Assembly (NCBI RefSeq): GCF_003063665.1
Contig: NZ_NESF01000001.1
Coordinates: 1-64,000, forward strand
Reading direction: 5' to 3'
Source: Limnohabitans sp. Hippo3
Lineage (GTDB): Bacteria > Pseudomonadota > Gammaproteobacteria > Burkholderiales > Burkholderiaceae_C
Length of the DNA stretch: 64,000 nt
Both the position numbers and the translations under genes were made by a program. The notes beneath the pieces were generated by a model, which searched no databases, had not been told where the DNA came from, and saw nothing but the letters and a program-made list of their open reading frames with translations. Shown here piece after piece: positions 50,686-61,172 of the stretch; position 1 is the stretch's first letter; each line of letters opens with the position of its first letter.

Positions 50686-51502
50686 AAAAAGTTTCCCCCA
50701 AGTCATCGGAGTCGCCAGCGGCAAAGGGGGGGCCGGTAAAACCACCGTGTCGATCAATTTGGCCGTGGCTTTGGCCATGCGCGGCCACAAGGTGATGCTG
50801 CTGGACGCCGACCTGGGCATGGCCAATGCGCAGATCGCGCTGGGAGCGCATGCGCCTTTCAACATCAGCCATGTGCTCAACGGCAGCAAAACCTTGCAAG
50901 AGGTGCTGATCACGACCGCGCAGGGCGTGCGGCTGGTCCCCGGTGCTTCCGGTTTGCGCGACATTGCCGCGCTCGATTCGGCGCAAATCGCCACCATGAT
51001 CCATGCGTTTGACACCTTGGACGAACCCGTCGATTACCTGGTGGTGGATGTCGCAGCGGGCATTGCGCCTGCCGTGTTGGAGTTCATGGCCGCTTGTCAG
51101 CGCCGCTTTGTGGTGGTGTGCGACCAGCCGTCCTCGATCGCCGACGCTTACGGTTTGATCAAGGTCATGGCCACCGAGCAGTCCCTGGACGAGATTTACC
51201 TGATTCCCAACATGGTGGGCAGTGCCCATGAAGGACGCCAGCTCTACAGGCGCCTGAACGATGTGTGTACCCGTTTTCTGGGGGTGTCCATCCGTTACTT
51301 GAACGCCATTGAGGGCGATGAGTTGGTGCTGCAGGCCTTGCGCAAATACCAGTCGGTGCTCGATTACGCGCCCGGCAGTGCTGCTGCGCGGGATTTCCGT
51401 GCGCTGGCCGAAGCGGTGACCCAATTACCACTGATCCAGTCGGCATCCGGGCGGATGCAGTTTTTCATGGAGCGCATGCTCCGTGTTCCAGTGGGTGGGT
51501 GA
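50678..51502 (+). CDS. flhG: Flagellar number regulator FlhG (FleN)
   Basis: A 274-residue MinD-type ATPase. Deviant Walker [10 protein letters not shown] at residues about 13-21, [16 protein letters not shown], and a [17 protein letters not shown] switch-like block. It restricts flagellar number and restrains FleQ in Pseudomonas; a FleQ-like gene in the window makes the same partner likely. The C-terminal [10 protein letters not shown] could be the membrane or partner contact. Confidence 0.93.
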   Translation: MDKKSFPQVIGVASGKGGAGKTTVSINLAVALAMRGHKVMLLDADLGMANAQIALGAHAPFNISHVLNGSKTLQEVLITTAQGVRLVPGASGLRDIAALDSAQIATMIHAFDTLDEPVDYLVVDVAAGIAPAVLEFMAACQRRFVVVCDQPSSIADAYGLIKVMATEQSLDEIYLIPNMVGSAHEGRQLYRRLNDVCTRFLGVSIRYLNAIEGDELVLQALRKYQSVLDYAPGSAAARDFRALAEAVTQLPLIQSASGRMQFFMERMLRVPVGG

Positions 51503-51507
51503 GGCGC

Positions 51508-52218
51508 ATGAGCAGCAACGTCTCCTTGTACGAAGAGGTCGGTAACCGGCACGAATCGCTGATCCTGGCGCACATGCCCATGGTCAAGCGGGTGGCTGTG
51601 CACCTGAAGGCCCGTTTGCCGCCTTTCATGGAGCTGGATGAGCTGGTTCAGGTGGGCATGGTCGGTCTGATCGAGGCCGCACGGTCTTTTGACCCCACCA
51701 AAGGTTTTGAATTCGAGCATTTCGCACTCAGCCGGGTGCGCGGGGCCATCCTGGACGAAGTGCGCAGGCAATCTTTTTTGCCACGCTCGGCCGTGGCGTT
51801 CAATAAAAACGAGAACGAAGCCGTGCACGTTTTGGCCGCCGAGCTCGGGCGTGCCCCCACCCAGGCCGAATTGGCCTTGTACATGGGCAAGGACATCGAG
51901 GAATTCCACAAGGAGCGGGGGCAGGCCAAGCGTTTTGAGACCTTCTCGATGGAAGTGGTCAACGACGAGGTCATGAGCATGCCTGGCGACAGCGCCATGC
52001 AGCCCGAGGTCATGGTGGAGGAGGCCGAGTTCATGGAGGCCGTGGTCCAGGCGATTGACCAGTTGCCTGAGCGCGAGCGCATGGTCATGTCGCTTTATTA
52101 CGTCGAAGAACTCAATCTCAAGGAAATTGGCGAGGTTTTGGGGGTCAGCGAGTCCAGGGTGAGTCAAATTCTTTCGACAGTGGTGAAGAAGTTGCGGCAA
52201 AATCTGCAAATCTCTTAA
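51508..52218 (+). CDS. fliA: Flagellar sigma factor FliA (sigma-28)
   Basis: A 236-residue sigma-70-type factor. Region 2 (ELDELVQVGMVGLIEAARSF, the RVRGAILDEVRRQSFLPRS core), region 3 and region 4 (LPERERMVMSLYYVEELNLK, LGVSESRVSQI) are complete. It drives the seven late promoters found here. I use the ATG at 51508; a GTG at 51499 overlapping the flhG stop is also in frame. Confidence 0.96.
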   Translation: MSSNVSLYEEVGNRHESLILAHMPMVKRVAVHLKARLPPFMELDELVQVGMVGLIEAARSFDPTKGFEFEHFALSRVRGAILDEVRRQSFLPRSAVAFNKNENEAVHVLAAELGRAPTQAELALYMGKDIEEFHKERGQAKRFETFSMEVVNDEVMSMPGDSAMQPEVMVEEAEFMEAVVQAIDQLPERERMVMSLYYVEELNLKEIGEVLGVSESRVSQILSTVVKKLRQNLQIS

Positions 52219-52235
52219 AACCATTCAAAACTCCA

Positions 52236-52787
52236 ATGCTCAGTATTTTCAATCGCAACAATCCGGCTGACGAGATGAAGCGCGCCGTGGCGGCGTTTGA
52301 AAAAGTGGTGTCTTTGGACTCTGACTCGCGCGAAGCACGGAGCCTGCGGATGCGCATGGGCATGCTTTGTCGCGCACATCTGGACAAAACATTCATTGCA
52401 GGGGCTGAACAGACCGCGGCTTGGCAGGAGTTGGCCAGTCTGTCGATCGCAGCTGGCAAGCCCGTGCCAGAACTGCCTGTGCCTTCGAAATTTCAGAAAA
52501 TACGCGCTGGTGAGTCCGATATTTACGCTTATTTGCCCGAAGAATATGTGACTGAGGCTTTCGCGATGGGTGCGCGGTACCAAAAAATGGAATTGTCCGC
52601 ACAAAAAGCCATTGAAGCCATGCAGGCCTTGGCGAATCAAATCAGCTATTACGATTTGCGTTTGCAAGAACCCTTCCAGGTCCTGAGTTTCCTGCGTGAC
52701 GAGCTGGCGGCCGAAGAGGGCTCGCAAGCCAAGGCGGATGGTGCGGATTCCAATGAATCCCCTTCAGGGAGCTCTGGCTCCGTTTGA
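52236..52787 (+). CDS. Unknown protein behind fliA
   Basis: A 183-residue, soluble-looking protein with helical segments (DEMKRAVAAFEKVVSLD, ARSLRMRMGMLCRAHLDKTF) and a disordered Ser/Gly/Glu-rich tail. Starts 17 nt after fliA and touches the next gene, so it belongs to the flhA-fliA transcript. It carries no recognised domain. Possible roles are flagellar placement or regulation, by position only. Confidence 0.7.
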   Translation: MLSIFNRNNPADEMKRAVAAFEKVVSLDSDSREARSLRMRMGMLCRAHLDKTFIAGAEQTAAWQELASLSIAAGKPVPELPVPSKFQKIRAGESDIYAYLPEEYVTEAFAMGARYQKMELSAQKAIEAMQALANQISYYDLRLQEPFQVLSFLRDELAAEEGSQAKADGADSNESPSGSSGSV

Positions 52788-52792
52788 TCTTT

Positions 52793-53437
52793 ATGGAAGC
52801 CTTGGTCAATGCCTTGATGGCGATCGGCTTGCTGCTGATCCTGATACTGGTCATCTATCTGATTGACCGTGTCAACGCGATTGAAAAAGAAACCCGCAAG
52901 GTGATGACGTCCATCAATGAAAAGTCGGCGCGTGCGGCGGTACCGTTCATGGGCTTGTCTTCCAAAAAACTGTGGGACACCATGACCGGTCGGGCAGCCG
53001 AGGGACTTGACGCTGACGCCATCGCTGAGTTGCGAAGCCAGTACCAGGTGGTGCTGTCCAAACACATCGAAGCCCTTTACCAGGAGGGCTTCAAGGACGG
53101 GCAGCGTGGTTTTTCGGGTGAGCCAAAAAATACCAAGCAAGTCTCCACCTCCAAGGGGCTGGTGGAGTCGTGGATTCCATCGGCTCAGGCCAATGCCTTG
53201 TACCAATGTGGACTGAACGCATCGCAAACCCCGGAGGCGGAGTGGGCCCCAATTCGGGCTTCCATGGATGAAGCCGGGCAATTCTTGCTCAGTAAAACCT
53301 TGTTGGATACCGGCAGCCCTTTGTCTGACTGGTTGATGCCTATCCTGAATCCTCCGACTGCCACCGCCCAGGACCCACAAGCTGTTGTGCCTCCAGCAGT
53401 AGAGCCCGAAGGTTCGCCCGGTGCTGCGCTGAGGTGA
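52793..53437 (+). CDS. Single-span membrane protein behind fliA
   Basis: A 214-residue protein. The N-terminal helix (LMAIGLLLILILVIYLIDRV) is followed by an acidic and basic helical stretch and a region with LYQEGFKDGQRGFSGEPKN. The C-terminal 40 residues are Pro-rich. I chose the ATG at 52793; a TTG at 52784 overlaps the previous stop. Likely translated with the preceding gene. No family recognised. Confidence 0.7.
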   Translation: MEALVNALMAIGLLLILILVIYLIDRVNAIEKETRKVMTSINEKSARAAVPFMGLSSKKLWDTMTGRAAEGLDADAIAELRSQYQVVLSKHIEALYQEGFKDGQRGFSGEPKNTKQVSTSKGLVESWIPSAQANALYQCGLNASQTPEAEWAPIRASMDEAGQFLLSKTLLDTGSPLSDWLMPILNPPTATAQDPQAVVPPAVEPEGSPGAALR

Positions 53438-53467
53438 AATAAAGCAAGCTGCAAGGTGGGTCCGGAC

Positions 53468-53494
53468 TCAAGTTTTCCGAGATTCTGCCGATTC
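53468..53494 (+). promoter_or_regulatory. Sigma-28 (FliA) promoter of fliS
   Basis: TCAAGTTT, 11 nt, GCCGATTC: a near-perfect match. Start predicted about 53501, some 26 nt before the fliS ATG, which has an AAAGAGG site. Confidence 0.85.
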
Positions 53495-53526
53495 CTCTGT
53501 TACTGAAGTAGTAAAGAGGTTTTTCC

Positions 53527-53949
53527 ATGCGTGCCTATTCCAAATTTGCTGAGAGTTATGGTTCTGTCCAAGTCACCGCCGGTGTGGCCACGGCGGACAA
53601 CATTCAGCTGATCCAGATGTTGTTTGATGGCTTGCTGGAGAGTCTGGCGACGGCGACCGGCCACATTCAGAACAATGCCATTGAGGATAAATCCAAGGCC
53701 TTGGCGCGTGCAGGTCGCATTGTGGTGGGTCTGCAAGGTGCGCTGGATTTTGAGCGCGGCGGCGAGTTGGCTCAAAACCTGAACGAGTTGTACGCGTACA
53801 TCACACGTCGACTGTTTCACATCAACGCACACAACGACTTGGCAGCACTTGAAGAGGTCAAAACCCTGATCAGGGACATCTCGCAAGCATGGCAGACTTT
53901 GCCCAGTTTGTTGGCAGACACTGGCCGCAAGACGCATTACGCCAACTGA
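53527..53949 (+). CDS. fliS: Flagellin export chaperone FliS
   Basis: A 140-residue helical protein. The block IQLIQMLFDGLLESLATATG is characteristic; further helices (RAGRIVVGLQGALDFERGGE, AQNLNELYAYITRRLF) fit FliS. FliS binds the C-terminus of flagellin before export. It stands alone, away from fliD; no fliT gene follows within the window. Confidence 0.93.
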   Translation: MRAYSKFAESYGSVQVTAGVATADNIQLIQMLFDGLLESLATATGHIQNNAIEDKSKALARAGRIVVGLQGALDFERGGELAQNLNELYAYITRRLFHINAHNDLAALEEVKTLIRDISQAWQTLPSLLADTGRKTHYAN

Positions 53950-53975
53950 TGGCACAAGGCTCGGGCATGGCCGAT

Positions 53976-54052
53976 TGGTCTGCCCGACAGGGATCGAACC
54001 TGTGACCCACAGCTTAGAAGGCTGTTGCTCTATCCAACTGAGCTACGGGCAG
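53976..54052 (-). tRNA. tRNA-Arg (anticodon TCT)
   Basis: The minus strand folds into a full cloverleaf: acceptor CTGCCCG/CGGGCAG, D-arm GCTC/GAGC, anticodon stem ACAGC/GCTGT with loop CTTCTAA (anticodon TCT), T-arm ACAGG/CCTGT, discriminator A and an encoded CCA at 53976-53978. It reads AGA codons. Confidence 0.95.
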
Positions 54053-54076
54053 AAGTGTCAAACAATCCAGAAACAC

Positions 54077-54101
54077 AAAAGGCCCTGACGGGCCTTTTTT
54101 T
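54077..54101 (-). terminator. Hairpin terminator between the two tRNA genes
   Basis: AAAAGGCCC, TGAC, GGGCCTTTT forms a 9-bp stem; the plus side continues in T and the minus side reads TTTTGTGTTT. It lies downstream of tRNA-Pro on minus and may terminate it. Confidence 0.6.
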
Positions 54102-54157
54102 GTGGGTTTGCCTGAGAACAGACTTTGGAATCTTCCTGTGGTTGAGCCATCAAGAAA

Positions 54158-54234
54158 TGGTCGGAGCGGCGGGATTCGAACTCGCGACCCTCTGCTCCCA
54201 AAGCAGATGCGCTACCAGGCTGCGCTACGCTCCG
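54158..54234 (-). tRNA. tRNA-Pro (anticodon TGG)
   Basis: On minus: acceptor CGGAGCG/CGCTCCG, anticodon loop around TTTGGGA (anticodon TGG) with stem CTGC/GCAG, T-loop TTCGAAT, discriminator A and CCA at 54158-54160. It reads CCA and other CCN codons. Confidence 0.94.
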
Positions 54235-54377
54235 ACTGCGCATATTCTAACCTCCAAATGGCCTGTTTCAGGCCATGGCATTCAAAAAAGTCCGTTGGTC
54301 ATGCGCAAGACCCATCGCCAGCGCACTGACAGGGAACGGCCTTGAGCGTCAGGCACTGGAAGGACGCCAATCCAGTG

Positions 54378-54405
54378 AAAACGGCCTGCAGAGCAGGCCG
54401 TTTTT
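54378..54405 (-). terminator. Bidirectional terminator near acyl-CoA dehydrogenase
   Basis: ACGGCCTGC, AGA, GCAGGCCGT forms a perfect 9-bp stem flanked by A and T runs. It lies 19 nt past the dehydrogenase stop and between it and the tRNA genes. Confidence 0.75.
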
Positions 54406-54423
54406 CCGGGGGCTGATGGGTGT

Positions 54424-55683
<1,260 letters not shown>

Positions 55684-55725
55684 GGTCTCTCTCCTAGGGT
55701 TGGGATTCGGTTCTTAAAAATGGGG

Positions 55726-56811
55726 TCACGCTTGGCGGGCAAAGCGCCAGGCCAACTCGGCCATGGGGCGGGCCCCTGCGCCTGAAGTTTTGGCTTGTTC
55801 GCTGGACGCAGTACCGTCTTCGACGCGTTTGGCAATGCCTTGCAAGATGGCCGCGATGCGGAACATGTTGTAGGCCAGGTAAAAATTCCAGTCTTTGGCC
55901 AAGGCCTCGGGCGTGGTGAAGCCGGTGCGCTCGCAATAGCGGCGGATGTATTCGGCTTCAGAGGGAATGCCGAGCTCTGCCAGATTGAGCCCGCCAATGC
56001 CGCGGAAGGTCCCCGGGCTGATGTGCCAGGCCATGCAGTGGTAGCTGAAGTCGGCCAGCGGGTGGCCCAGGGTGGACAGTTCCCAGTCGAGTACCGCCAG
56101 CACGCGGGCTTTGGTGGGGTGAAACATCAGGTTGTCCAGGCGGTAATCACCGTGCACGATGCTGACCAGCGAATCGTCCTTGGCGCTGTCCGGGATGTTT
56201 TTCGGCAGCCAGTCGATCAGCTGGTCCATCTCGGGGATGGGTTGGGTGATGGAGGCGGCGTATTGTTTGCTCCAGCGGCCGATCTGGCGCTCGATGTAGT
56301 TACCCGGTTTGCCATAGCTGGCCAGGCCTTGCTTGGCAAAGTCGACTTTGTGCAGCGCCGCCAGCACACGGTTCATCTCGTCGTAAATTTCTCCGCGCTC
56401 AGCAGGCGTCATGCCGGGCAGAGACTGGTCCCACAGCACGCGGCCTTGCACGAACTCCATGACATAAAACGCGCGGCCAATCACCGACTCGTCGTCGCAC
56501 AGCGCATGCATTTGCGCCACGGGCACGTCGGTGCCGTGCAAGCCTTGCATCACGGTGAACTCGCGTTCGATGGCATGGGCTGAGGGCAGCAGCTTGGCCA
56601 CCGGGCCGGGTTTGGCCCGCATCACGTATTGGCGTGAAGGGGTGATCAGCTTGTAGGTAGGGTTCGATTGGCCACCCTTGAACATTTCCACGCTCAAGGG
56701 GCCTGCAAACCCGGGCAGCTTGGCCGTGAGCCAGCTTTCCAAGGCCGGGATGTCGAAGGTGTGGGTGCCGGTGACAGGCCGGGTCCCCACGAAATGATCA
56801 AAAGCACTCAT
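55726..56811 (-). CDS. APH-type phosphotransferase
   Basis: A 361-residue kinase-fold protein: the catalytic HGDYRLDNLMFHP motif (near 215-227) and the metal-binding LDWELSTLGHPLADF segment are intact, with an N-terminal lobe motif SNPTYKLITPSRQYVMRAKP (two blocks). Such enzymes phosphorylate hydroxyl groups. Adjacency to the acyl-CoA dehydrogenase suggests a 4-hydroxyacyl-CoA kinase rather than a drug-resistance enzyme. It begins 64 nt after the Crp-like gene. Confidence 0.88.
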   Translation of the reverse strand: MSAFDHFVGTRPVTGTHTFDIPALESWLTAKLPGFAGPLSVEMFKGGQSNPTYKLITPSRQYVMRAKPGPVAKLLPSAHAIEREFTVMQGLHGTDVPVAQMHALCDDESVIGRAFYVMEFVQGRVLWDQSLPGMTPAERGEIYDEMNRVLAALHKVDFAKQGLASYGKPGNYIERQIGRWSKQYAASITQPIPEMDQLIDWLPKNIPDSAKDDSLVSIVHGDYRLDNLMFHPTKARVLAVLDWELSTLGHPLADFSYHCMAWHISPGTFRGIGGLNLAELGIPSEAEYIRRYCERTGFTTPEALAKDWNFYLAYNMFRIAAILQGIAKRVEDGTASSEQAKTSGAGARPMAELAWRFARQA

Positions 56812-56875
56812 GGGGTGACCCGTCGAAAATCAAGGGCCGCTGCAGTCAGCGGTGAGATGAAAAAACTGTGGCGCG

Positions 56876-57595
56876 TCAGTGGTCCGCGTTCACGATCAGC
56901 AGCAATGCATCGCGATCGAGCACCACCAAGCCACCGGGCTCGATGCGGATGATCTGCTCGCGTTCCATTTGCTTGAGTTCCTGGTTGACGCGCTGGCGCG
57001 ACGCACCCAGCAGCTGGGCCAGTTCTTCCTGGGCCAGTTGCAGGCTGATGCGGATCGCCTTGGCGTCCGACAGACTGGGCACGCCGTAGCTGCGCAGCAA
57101 GTGGTTGAGCTGTTTGGCCAAGCGCGCGCGCAAGGGCAGGGTGTTGAGGTCTTCCACCAGACCGTACAGCTGGCGAATGCGGCGCGACTGCAGACGCAGC
57201 ATGGCTTCGTAAAACTCGACGTGCTGGGACAGGATTTTCTTGAAGTCGGCCTTGGCCACGTTGAGCGTGGTCGTGTCGCCGTGTGCATAACAATCGTGCG
57301 TGCGTCGGTCCCCGTCGAAGATCGACACATCGCCAAACCAGATGCCCGGCTCCACATAGGTCAAGGTGATCTGCTTGCCCGACACCGAGGTCGAGCTCAC
57401 GCGCACCGCGCCCTTGGCACAGGCAATCCATTGCTCGGGCGGGTCTCCCCGTGCCGCGAGCATGTCGCCGTCCTTGAAACGTTTGACGTAAGCGCATCGA
57501 AGTATGTCGTGACGAAGTGAAGGTGAAAGGGTTGAGAACCAGCGACCACCATTGATCGCCTCTCTTTCCTCCATTGTCAGAATCGGTTCGTCCAT
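56876..57595 (-). CDS. Crp/Fnr family regulator
   Basis: A 239-residue regulator. A cyclic-nucleotide-binding-type beta domain (about 35-120, RFKDGDMLAARGDPPEQWIA) is followed by a helix and a Crp HTH (about 180-220, AQEELAQLLGASRQRVNQEL). No Fnr cysteine cluster. It is placed between the kinase and enoyl-CoA hydratase genes, so it may control this small catabolic cluster. Ligand unknown. Confidence 0.88.
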   Translation of the reverse strand: MDEPILTMEEREAINGGRWFSTLSPSLRHDILRCAYVKRFKDGDMLAARGDPPEQWIACAKGAVRVSSTSVSGKQITLTYVEPGIWFGDVSIFDGDRRTHDCYAHGDTTTLNVAKADFKKILSQHVEFYEAMLRLQSRRIRQLYGLVEDLNTLPLRARLAKQLNHLLRSYGVPSLSDAKAIRISLQLAQEELAQLLGASRQRVNQELKQMEREQIIRIEPGGLVVLDRDALLLIVNADH

Positions 57596-57652
57596 GCTCT
57601 GTCCTTTGAGTGACTGGGAATCGTTTTTTTGTCGCCTGGGGGACCAGTCGCT

Positions 57653-58432
57653 TTATTCGTATTCGGGTTTTTGCTTGTTCAGGAATGCGGAAATGCCGAT
57701 GCCCGCATTGGCGTGGTGCAGGTTTTTGACAAAGTGGTCGCGCTCACGCGCCAGTTGCGCATTGAGGCTGCTGCCGTCGGCATCGCCCAGCAATTCCTTG
57801 ATGCTGGCCAGCGCATTGGGAGCGCGGGCGTTGAGCTGTTCGCTCAGTTGCAAAGCCTGCTGCAGGGCTTGTCCGGCGTCCACCAGTCGATTCACCACGC
57901 CCAGCTGCTGCAAACGTTCGGCACCGATGCGCTCGCCGCACATCAGCAGCTCGGTGGCCAGTTGGCGCGGCACAGCGCGCGACAGACTCCAGCTGCCCCC
58001 GCCATCGGGCGACAAGGCAATCGAGCTGTAGGCCATCACGAACACGCTGTTACGGGCGGCCACGATCATGTCGCAAGCCAATGCCAGCGAAAAACCGGCA
58101 CCAGCGGCAGGACCTTCCACCGCCGCAATCACCGGTTTGGGGAAAGTGCGGATGGCTTCGATCCAGTTGTGCAGGCCTTCGATGCTTTGCGCTTGGTGCT
58201 CAGGCGGCAAATGGCGGTTGTTTTGCAGGCGCTGCAAATTGCCACCTGCGCTGAAGATGCCGTTGGCCCCGGTGATGACCACGCTGCGCACATCGGCGCT
58301 GGATTCGGCCACGCTCAAAGCTTCGACGCCTGCGGCGTACATCTCGGGACCGAGGGCGTTGCGAAACTCCGGGTTGCTGAGGGTCAAAACCAGGGTCTGG
58401 CCTTCGCTGGTGCTGAGCAATTGGGCGGTCAT
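57653..58432 (-). CDS. Enoyl-CoA hydratase/isomerase family protein
   Basis: A 259-residue crotonase-fold protein. GANGIFSAGGNLQRL gives the first oxyanion part; AVEGPAAGAGFSLALACDMI the second. SPDGGGSWSLSRAVPRQLA follows. Hydration of enoyl-CoA or a related reaction is expected; the sequence resembles those annotated as alternative oxepin-CoA hydrolases, so the exact reaction is open. It lies 24 nt behind the hydroxyacyl-CoA dehydrogenase. Confidence 0.88.
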   Translation of the reverse strand: MTAQLLSTSEGQTLVLTLSNPEFRNALGPEMYAAGVEALSVAESSADVRSVVITGANGIFSAGGNLQRLQNNRHLPPEHQAQSIEGLHNWIEAIRTFPKPVIAAVEGPAAGAGFSLALACDMIVAARNSVFVMAYSSIALSPDGGGSWSLSRAVPRQLATELLMCGERIGAERLQQLGVVNRLVDAGQALQQALQLSEQLNARAPNALASIKELLGDADGSSLNAQLARERDHFVKNLHHANAGIGISAFLNKQKPEYE

Positions 58433-58456
58433 GGGCGTCCTTGGTGTTGAGGCTGA

Positions 58457-59977
58457 TCAGTCTTCGGTGTGCATCAGCGACAGACCAATGGCGCCGCGTC
58501 GGCGCAACCAGGGGCTGGGGCGATAGCGTGGGTCACCATAGACCGTTTGCAGGTTGAACAGCACTTCCAGCACATTGGTCGGGCCATAACGGTTGCCCAT
58601 GGCCAAAGGTCCCAAGGGGTAAGCCAGGCCCAACGTGACAGCCGTTTCCAGGTCTTGCGGGGTGCAGATGCGTTGCTGGCAAATGTCGGAGGCGATGTTC
58701 ACGATGGTGGCTACCACGCGTTGGGTCACAAAACCGCCGCTGTCTCGGATCACCGACACGGCCTTGCCGTCGCGGGCAAACAGGGCGTGCGCAGCATCGC
58801 GCATGTCGGCGCGGGTGGCAGGGTTGGTGGCCAGCACGCGGCGTTTGGTGGCAGCGTCGTCGATCAGCATGTCGATGCCCACCGTGCGGGCTGGGTCCAG
58901 GCGTTCGACCACGGCCACCGTGGTGATGTCAAAGCCCAAGGGCGCCACCAGGGTCAGCGCCTCGGGCGATGGGGAGGCACCGGTTTCGATTTTGGCGCCC
59001 AGGTCCTTGAGCAGTTGCAGCAGCTCCATGCGGCGTGCTGCGCGGGGCGAGACCCACACGGGAGGGATATTGTCGACCACAGGCACAGGCGGCTCGGCTG
59101 GCACTTGGGCCACACCGTCGACATACTTGTAGAAGCCATCGCCGACTTTTTTGCCGACCACTCCACCGGCCAGGCGCTGGGCCGTGATCACGTTGGGGCG
59201 GTAGCGCGGCTCTTCGTAATACTGGTGGTAGATCGCTTCGATCACATGGTGCGACACGTCCAGGGCCGTGAGGTCAAACAGTTCGAAGGGTCCGAGTTTG
59301 AAGCCCACCTGGTCGCGCAGAATGCGGTCGATGGTGGCGAAATCGGCAATGCCCTCGCTCACGATGCGCAGCGCTTCGGTGCTGTAGCCACGGCCCGCGT
59401 GGTTGACGATGAAGCCGGGGGTGTCTTGTGCTTGCACGGGCGTGTGGCCCATCTGACGCGCAAAGTCGGACAGGCGCTGGCAGACCGCTGGATCGGTTTT
59501 GAGACCTGCGATCACCTCGACCACTTTCATGAGCGGCACGGGGTTGAAGAAGTGGTAACCCGCAAACTGGCCCGGGCGCTGCAAGGCGGTAGCAATGGCC
59601 GTGACCGAGAGCGACGAGGTGTTGGTCACCAGCACAGCGCTGGGTGCCAGCACTTTTTCCAGATCACTGAACAGGCTTTTCTTGATCTCGAGCTTTTCCA
59701 CAATGGCCTCGACCACCAGCTCGCAGCCCGCTAGGTCTTGCAGCGTGGCAGCGCCCAGCAGGCGGCTTTTGTGACCAGCCACAGCTTCGGCCGTCAGGCG
59801 GCCTTTTTCCTGCAGCTTGTCCCACTGCTGAAACACCGCGTCGCGGGCTTTGGCGATGGCTTCGGCCTGCGTGTCGTACAGCCAGACCTGGCTGCCTGCT
59901 TGTGCGGCGATTTGGGCGATGCCCCGGCCCATGGCGCCGGCGCCGATGATGGCAACTTTGGAGAATGCAAGGGTCAT
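58457..59977 (-). CDS. 3-Hydroxyacyl-CoA dehydrogenase (PaaH type)
   Basis: A 506-residue enzyme. An N-terminal NAD-binding GAGAMGRGIAQIAAQAG, the SLSVTAIATALQRPGQFAGY block and FFNPVPLMKVVEVIAGL (catalytic Glu/His region) define the family; a second C-terminal domain repeat (about 400-500) is the long form found in PaaH-like proteins. It oxidises 3-hydroxyacyl-CoA. It is the first gene of the catabolic run on minus. Confidence 0.9.
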   Translation of the reverse strand: MTLAFSKVAIIGAGAMGRGIAQIAAQAGSQVWLYDTQAEAIAKARDAVFQQWDKLQEKGRLTAEAVAGHKSRLLGAATLQDLAGCELVVEAIVEKLEIKKSLFSDLEKVLAPSAVLVTNTSSLSVTAIATALQRPGQFAGYHFFNPVPLMKVVEVIAGLKTDPAVCQRLSDFARQMGHTPVQAQDTPGFIVNHAGRGYSTEALRIVSEGIADFATIDRILRDQVGFKLGPFELFDLTALDVSHHVIEAIYHQYYEEPRYRPNVITAQRLAGGVVGKKVGDGFYKYVDGVAQVPAEPPVPVVDNIPPVWVSPRAARRMELLQLLKDLGAKIETGASPSPEALTLVAPLGFDITTVAVVERLDPARTVGIDMLIDDAATKRRVLATNPATRADMRDAAHALFARDGKAVSVIRDSGGFVTQRVVATIVNIASDICQQRICTPQDLETAVTLGLAYPLGPLAMGNRYGPTNVLEVLFNLQTVYGDPRYRPSPWLRRRGAIGLSLMHTED

Positions 59978-60107
59978 AAAAAAGAAGTCTTAAAGGGATT
60001 CAATATGGCGTCTAACAACTGCTGCCTGCAGGCTCCGGCTTGTACAGCAGAAGAACACCCAAGATTATGGCCTGAGTTCACCTACCAAAAGGTGTGGTCA
60101 TACAGGC

Positions 60108-61115
60108 TCAGCGCCGCACTTGCAGAGCGCCGGGATTGACGATGTTGGTGGGGGTGCCTTTGATGAAATTCACCACGTTGTCGAATGCGGCACCGAAATA
60201 CAGTTCGTAATTGTTTTTTTCGACATAACCGATGTGCGGTGTGCAAATGCAGTTTTCCAGGCGGAGCAGGGCCGAGCCTTGCAAAATGGGCTCGGATTCG
60301 AAAACGTCGACTGCTGCCAAGCCGGGGCGACCGCGGTTCAAGGCACCGATCAGTGCGTTGGGTTCGATCAGCTCGGCGCGCGAGGTGTTCACAAACAAGG
60401 CGGTAGGCTTCATTCGACCCAGGTCATCGCCTGTGACCAGGCCCTGGGTGGCTTCGTTGAACCGCAAATGCAGCGACAACACATCGGACTCTTCAAAAAA
60501 GGCAACGCGACTGCTGGCGGCCCTGTGGCCATGCTGGACGGCCCGCGTGCGAGACTCGTCGCTGCCCCAAACCATGACATCCATGCCAAAGGCTTTGCCG
60601 TATCCGGCCACCAGCTGACCAATCTGGCCGTATCCCCAAATGCCCAGCGTTTTGCCGCGCAGCACGGTGCCCAGCCCGAAATTGGCAGGCATCGAGCCGG
60701 CCTTCAGGCCCGATTGCTGCCAGGCGCCGTGTTTCAGGTTGCCGATGTACTGAGGCAGTCGACGGGCCGCGGCCATGATCAAGGCCCAGGTCAACTCGGC
60801 GGGCGCGACCGGAGAGCCGACACCTTCGGCCACGGCCACGCCGCGTTCTGTGCAGGCGGCCAGATCGATGTGCCCACCCACCCGGCCTGTCTGGGCAATC
60901 AGCTTCAAGCGCGGCAGTTTTTCGATCAGGGCCCGCGTGAGCTGGGTGCGTTCGCGGATCAGCACGATGATGTCTGCGTCTTTCAAACGCACAGACAGCT
61001 GCCCGATGCCCTTGACGGTGTTGGTGTAGACCTTGGCCGGGAAGTTTTCGAGTTTGACTGCGCAGTCGAGTTTGCGCACTGCATCTTGGTAGTCGTCAAG
61101 GATCACAATGTTCAT
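60108..61115 (-). CDS. D-2-hydroxyacid dehydrogenase family protein
   Basis: A 335-residue NAD-dependent enzyme. The Rossmann motif GIWGYGQIGQLVAGYGKAFG, VNTSRAELIEPNALI (catalytic Arg follows), and CTPHIGYVEKNNYE (catalytic His) fit the SerA-like family. The exact substrate is unclear. It stands alone between the 3-hydroxyacyl-CoA dehydrogenase and the small unknown gene. Positions 59978-60107 hold no gene. Confidence 0.9.
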   Translation of the reverse strand: MNIVILDDYQDAVRKLDCAVKLENFPAKVYTNTVKGIGQLSVRLKDADIIVLIRERTQLTRALIEKLPRLKLIAQTGRVGGHIDLAACTERGVAVAEGVGSPVAPAELTWALIMAAARRLPQYIGNLKHGAWQQSGLKAGSMPANFGLGTVLRGKTLGIWGYGQIGQLVAGYGKAFGMDVMVWGSDESRTRAVQHGHRAASSRVAFFEESDVLSLHLRFNEATQGLVTGDDLGRMKPTALFVNTSRAELIEPNALIGALNRGRPGLAAVDVFESEPILQGSALLRLENCICTPHIGYVEKNNYELYFGAAFDNVVNFIKGTPTNIVNPGALQVRR

Positions 61116-61172
61116 CCCTCCATTGTGCCTTGACGAGGCGACCCCTTCAGGTCAGCCGGACGGCATTGGATG

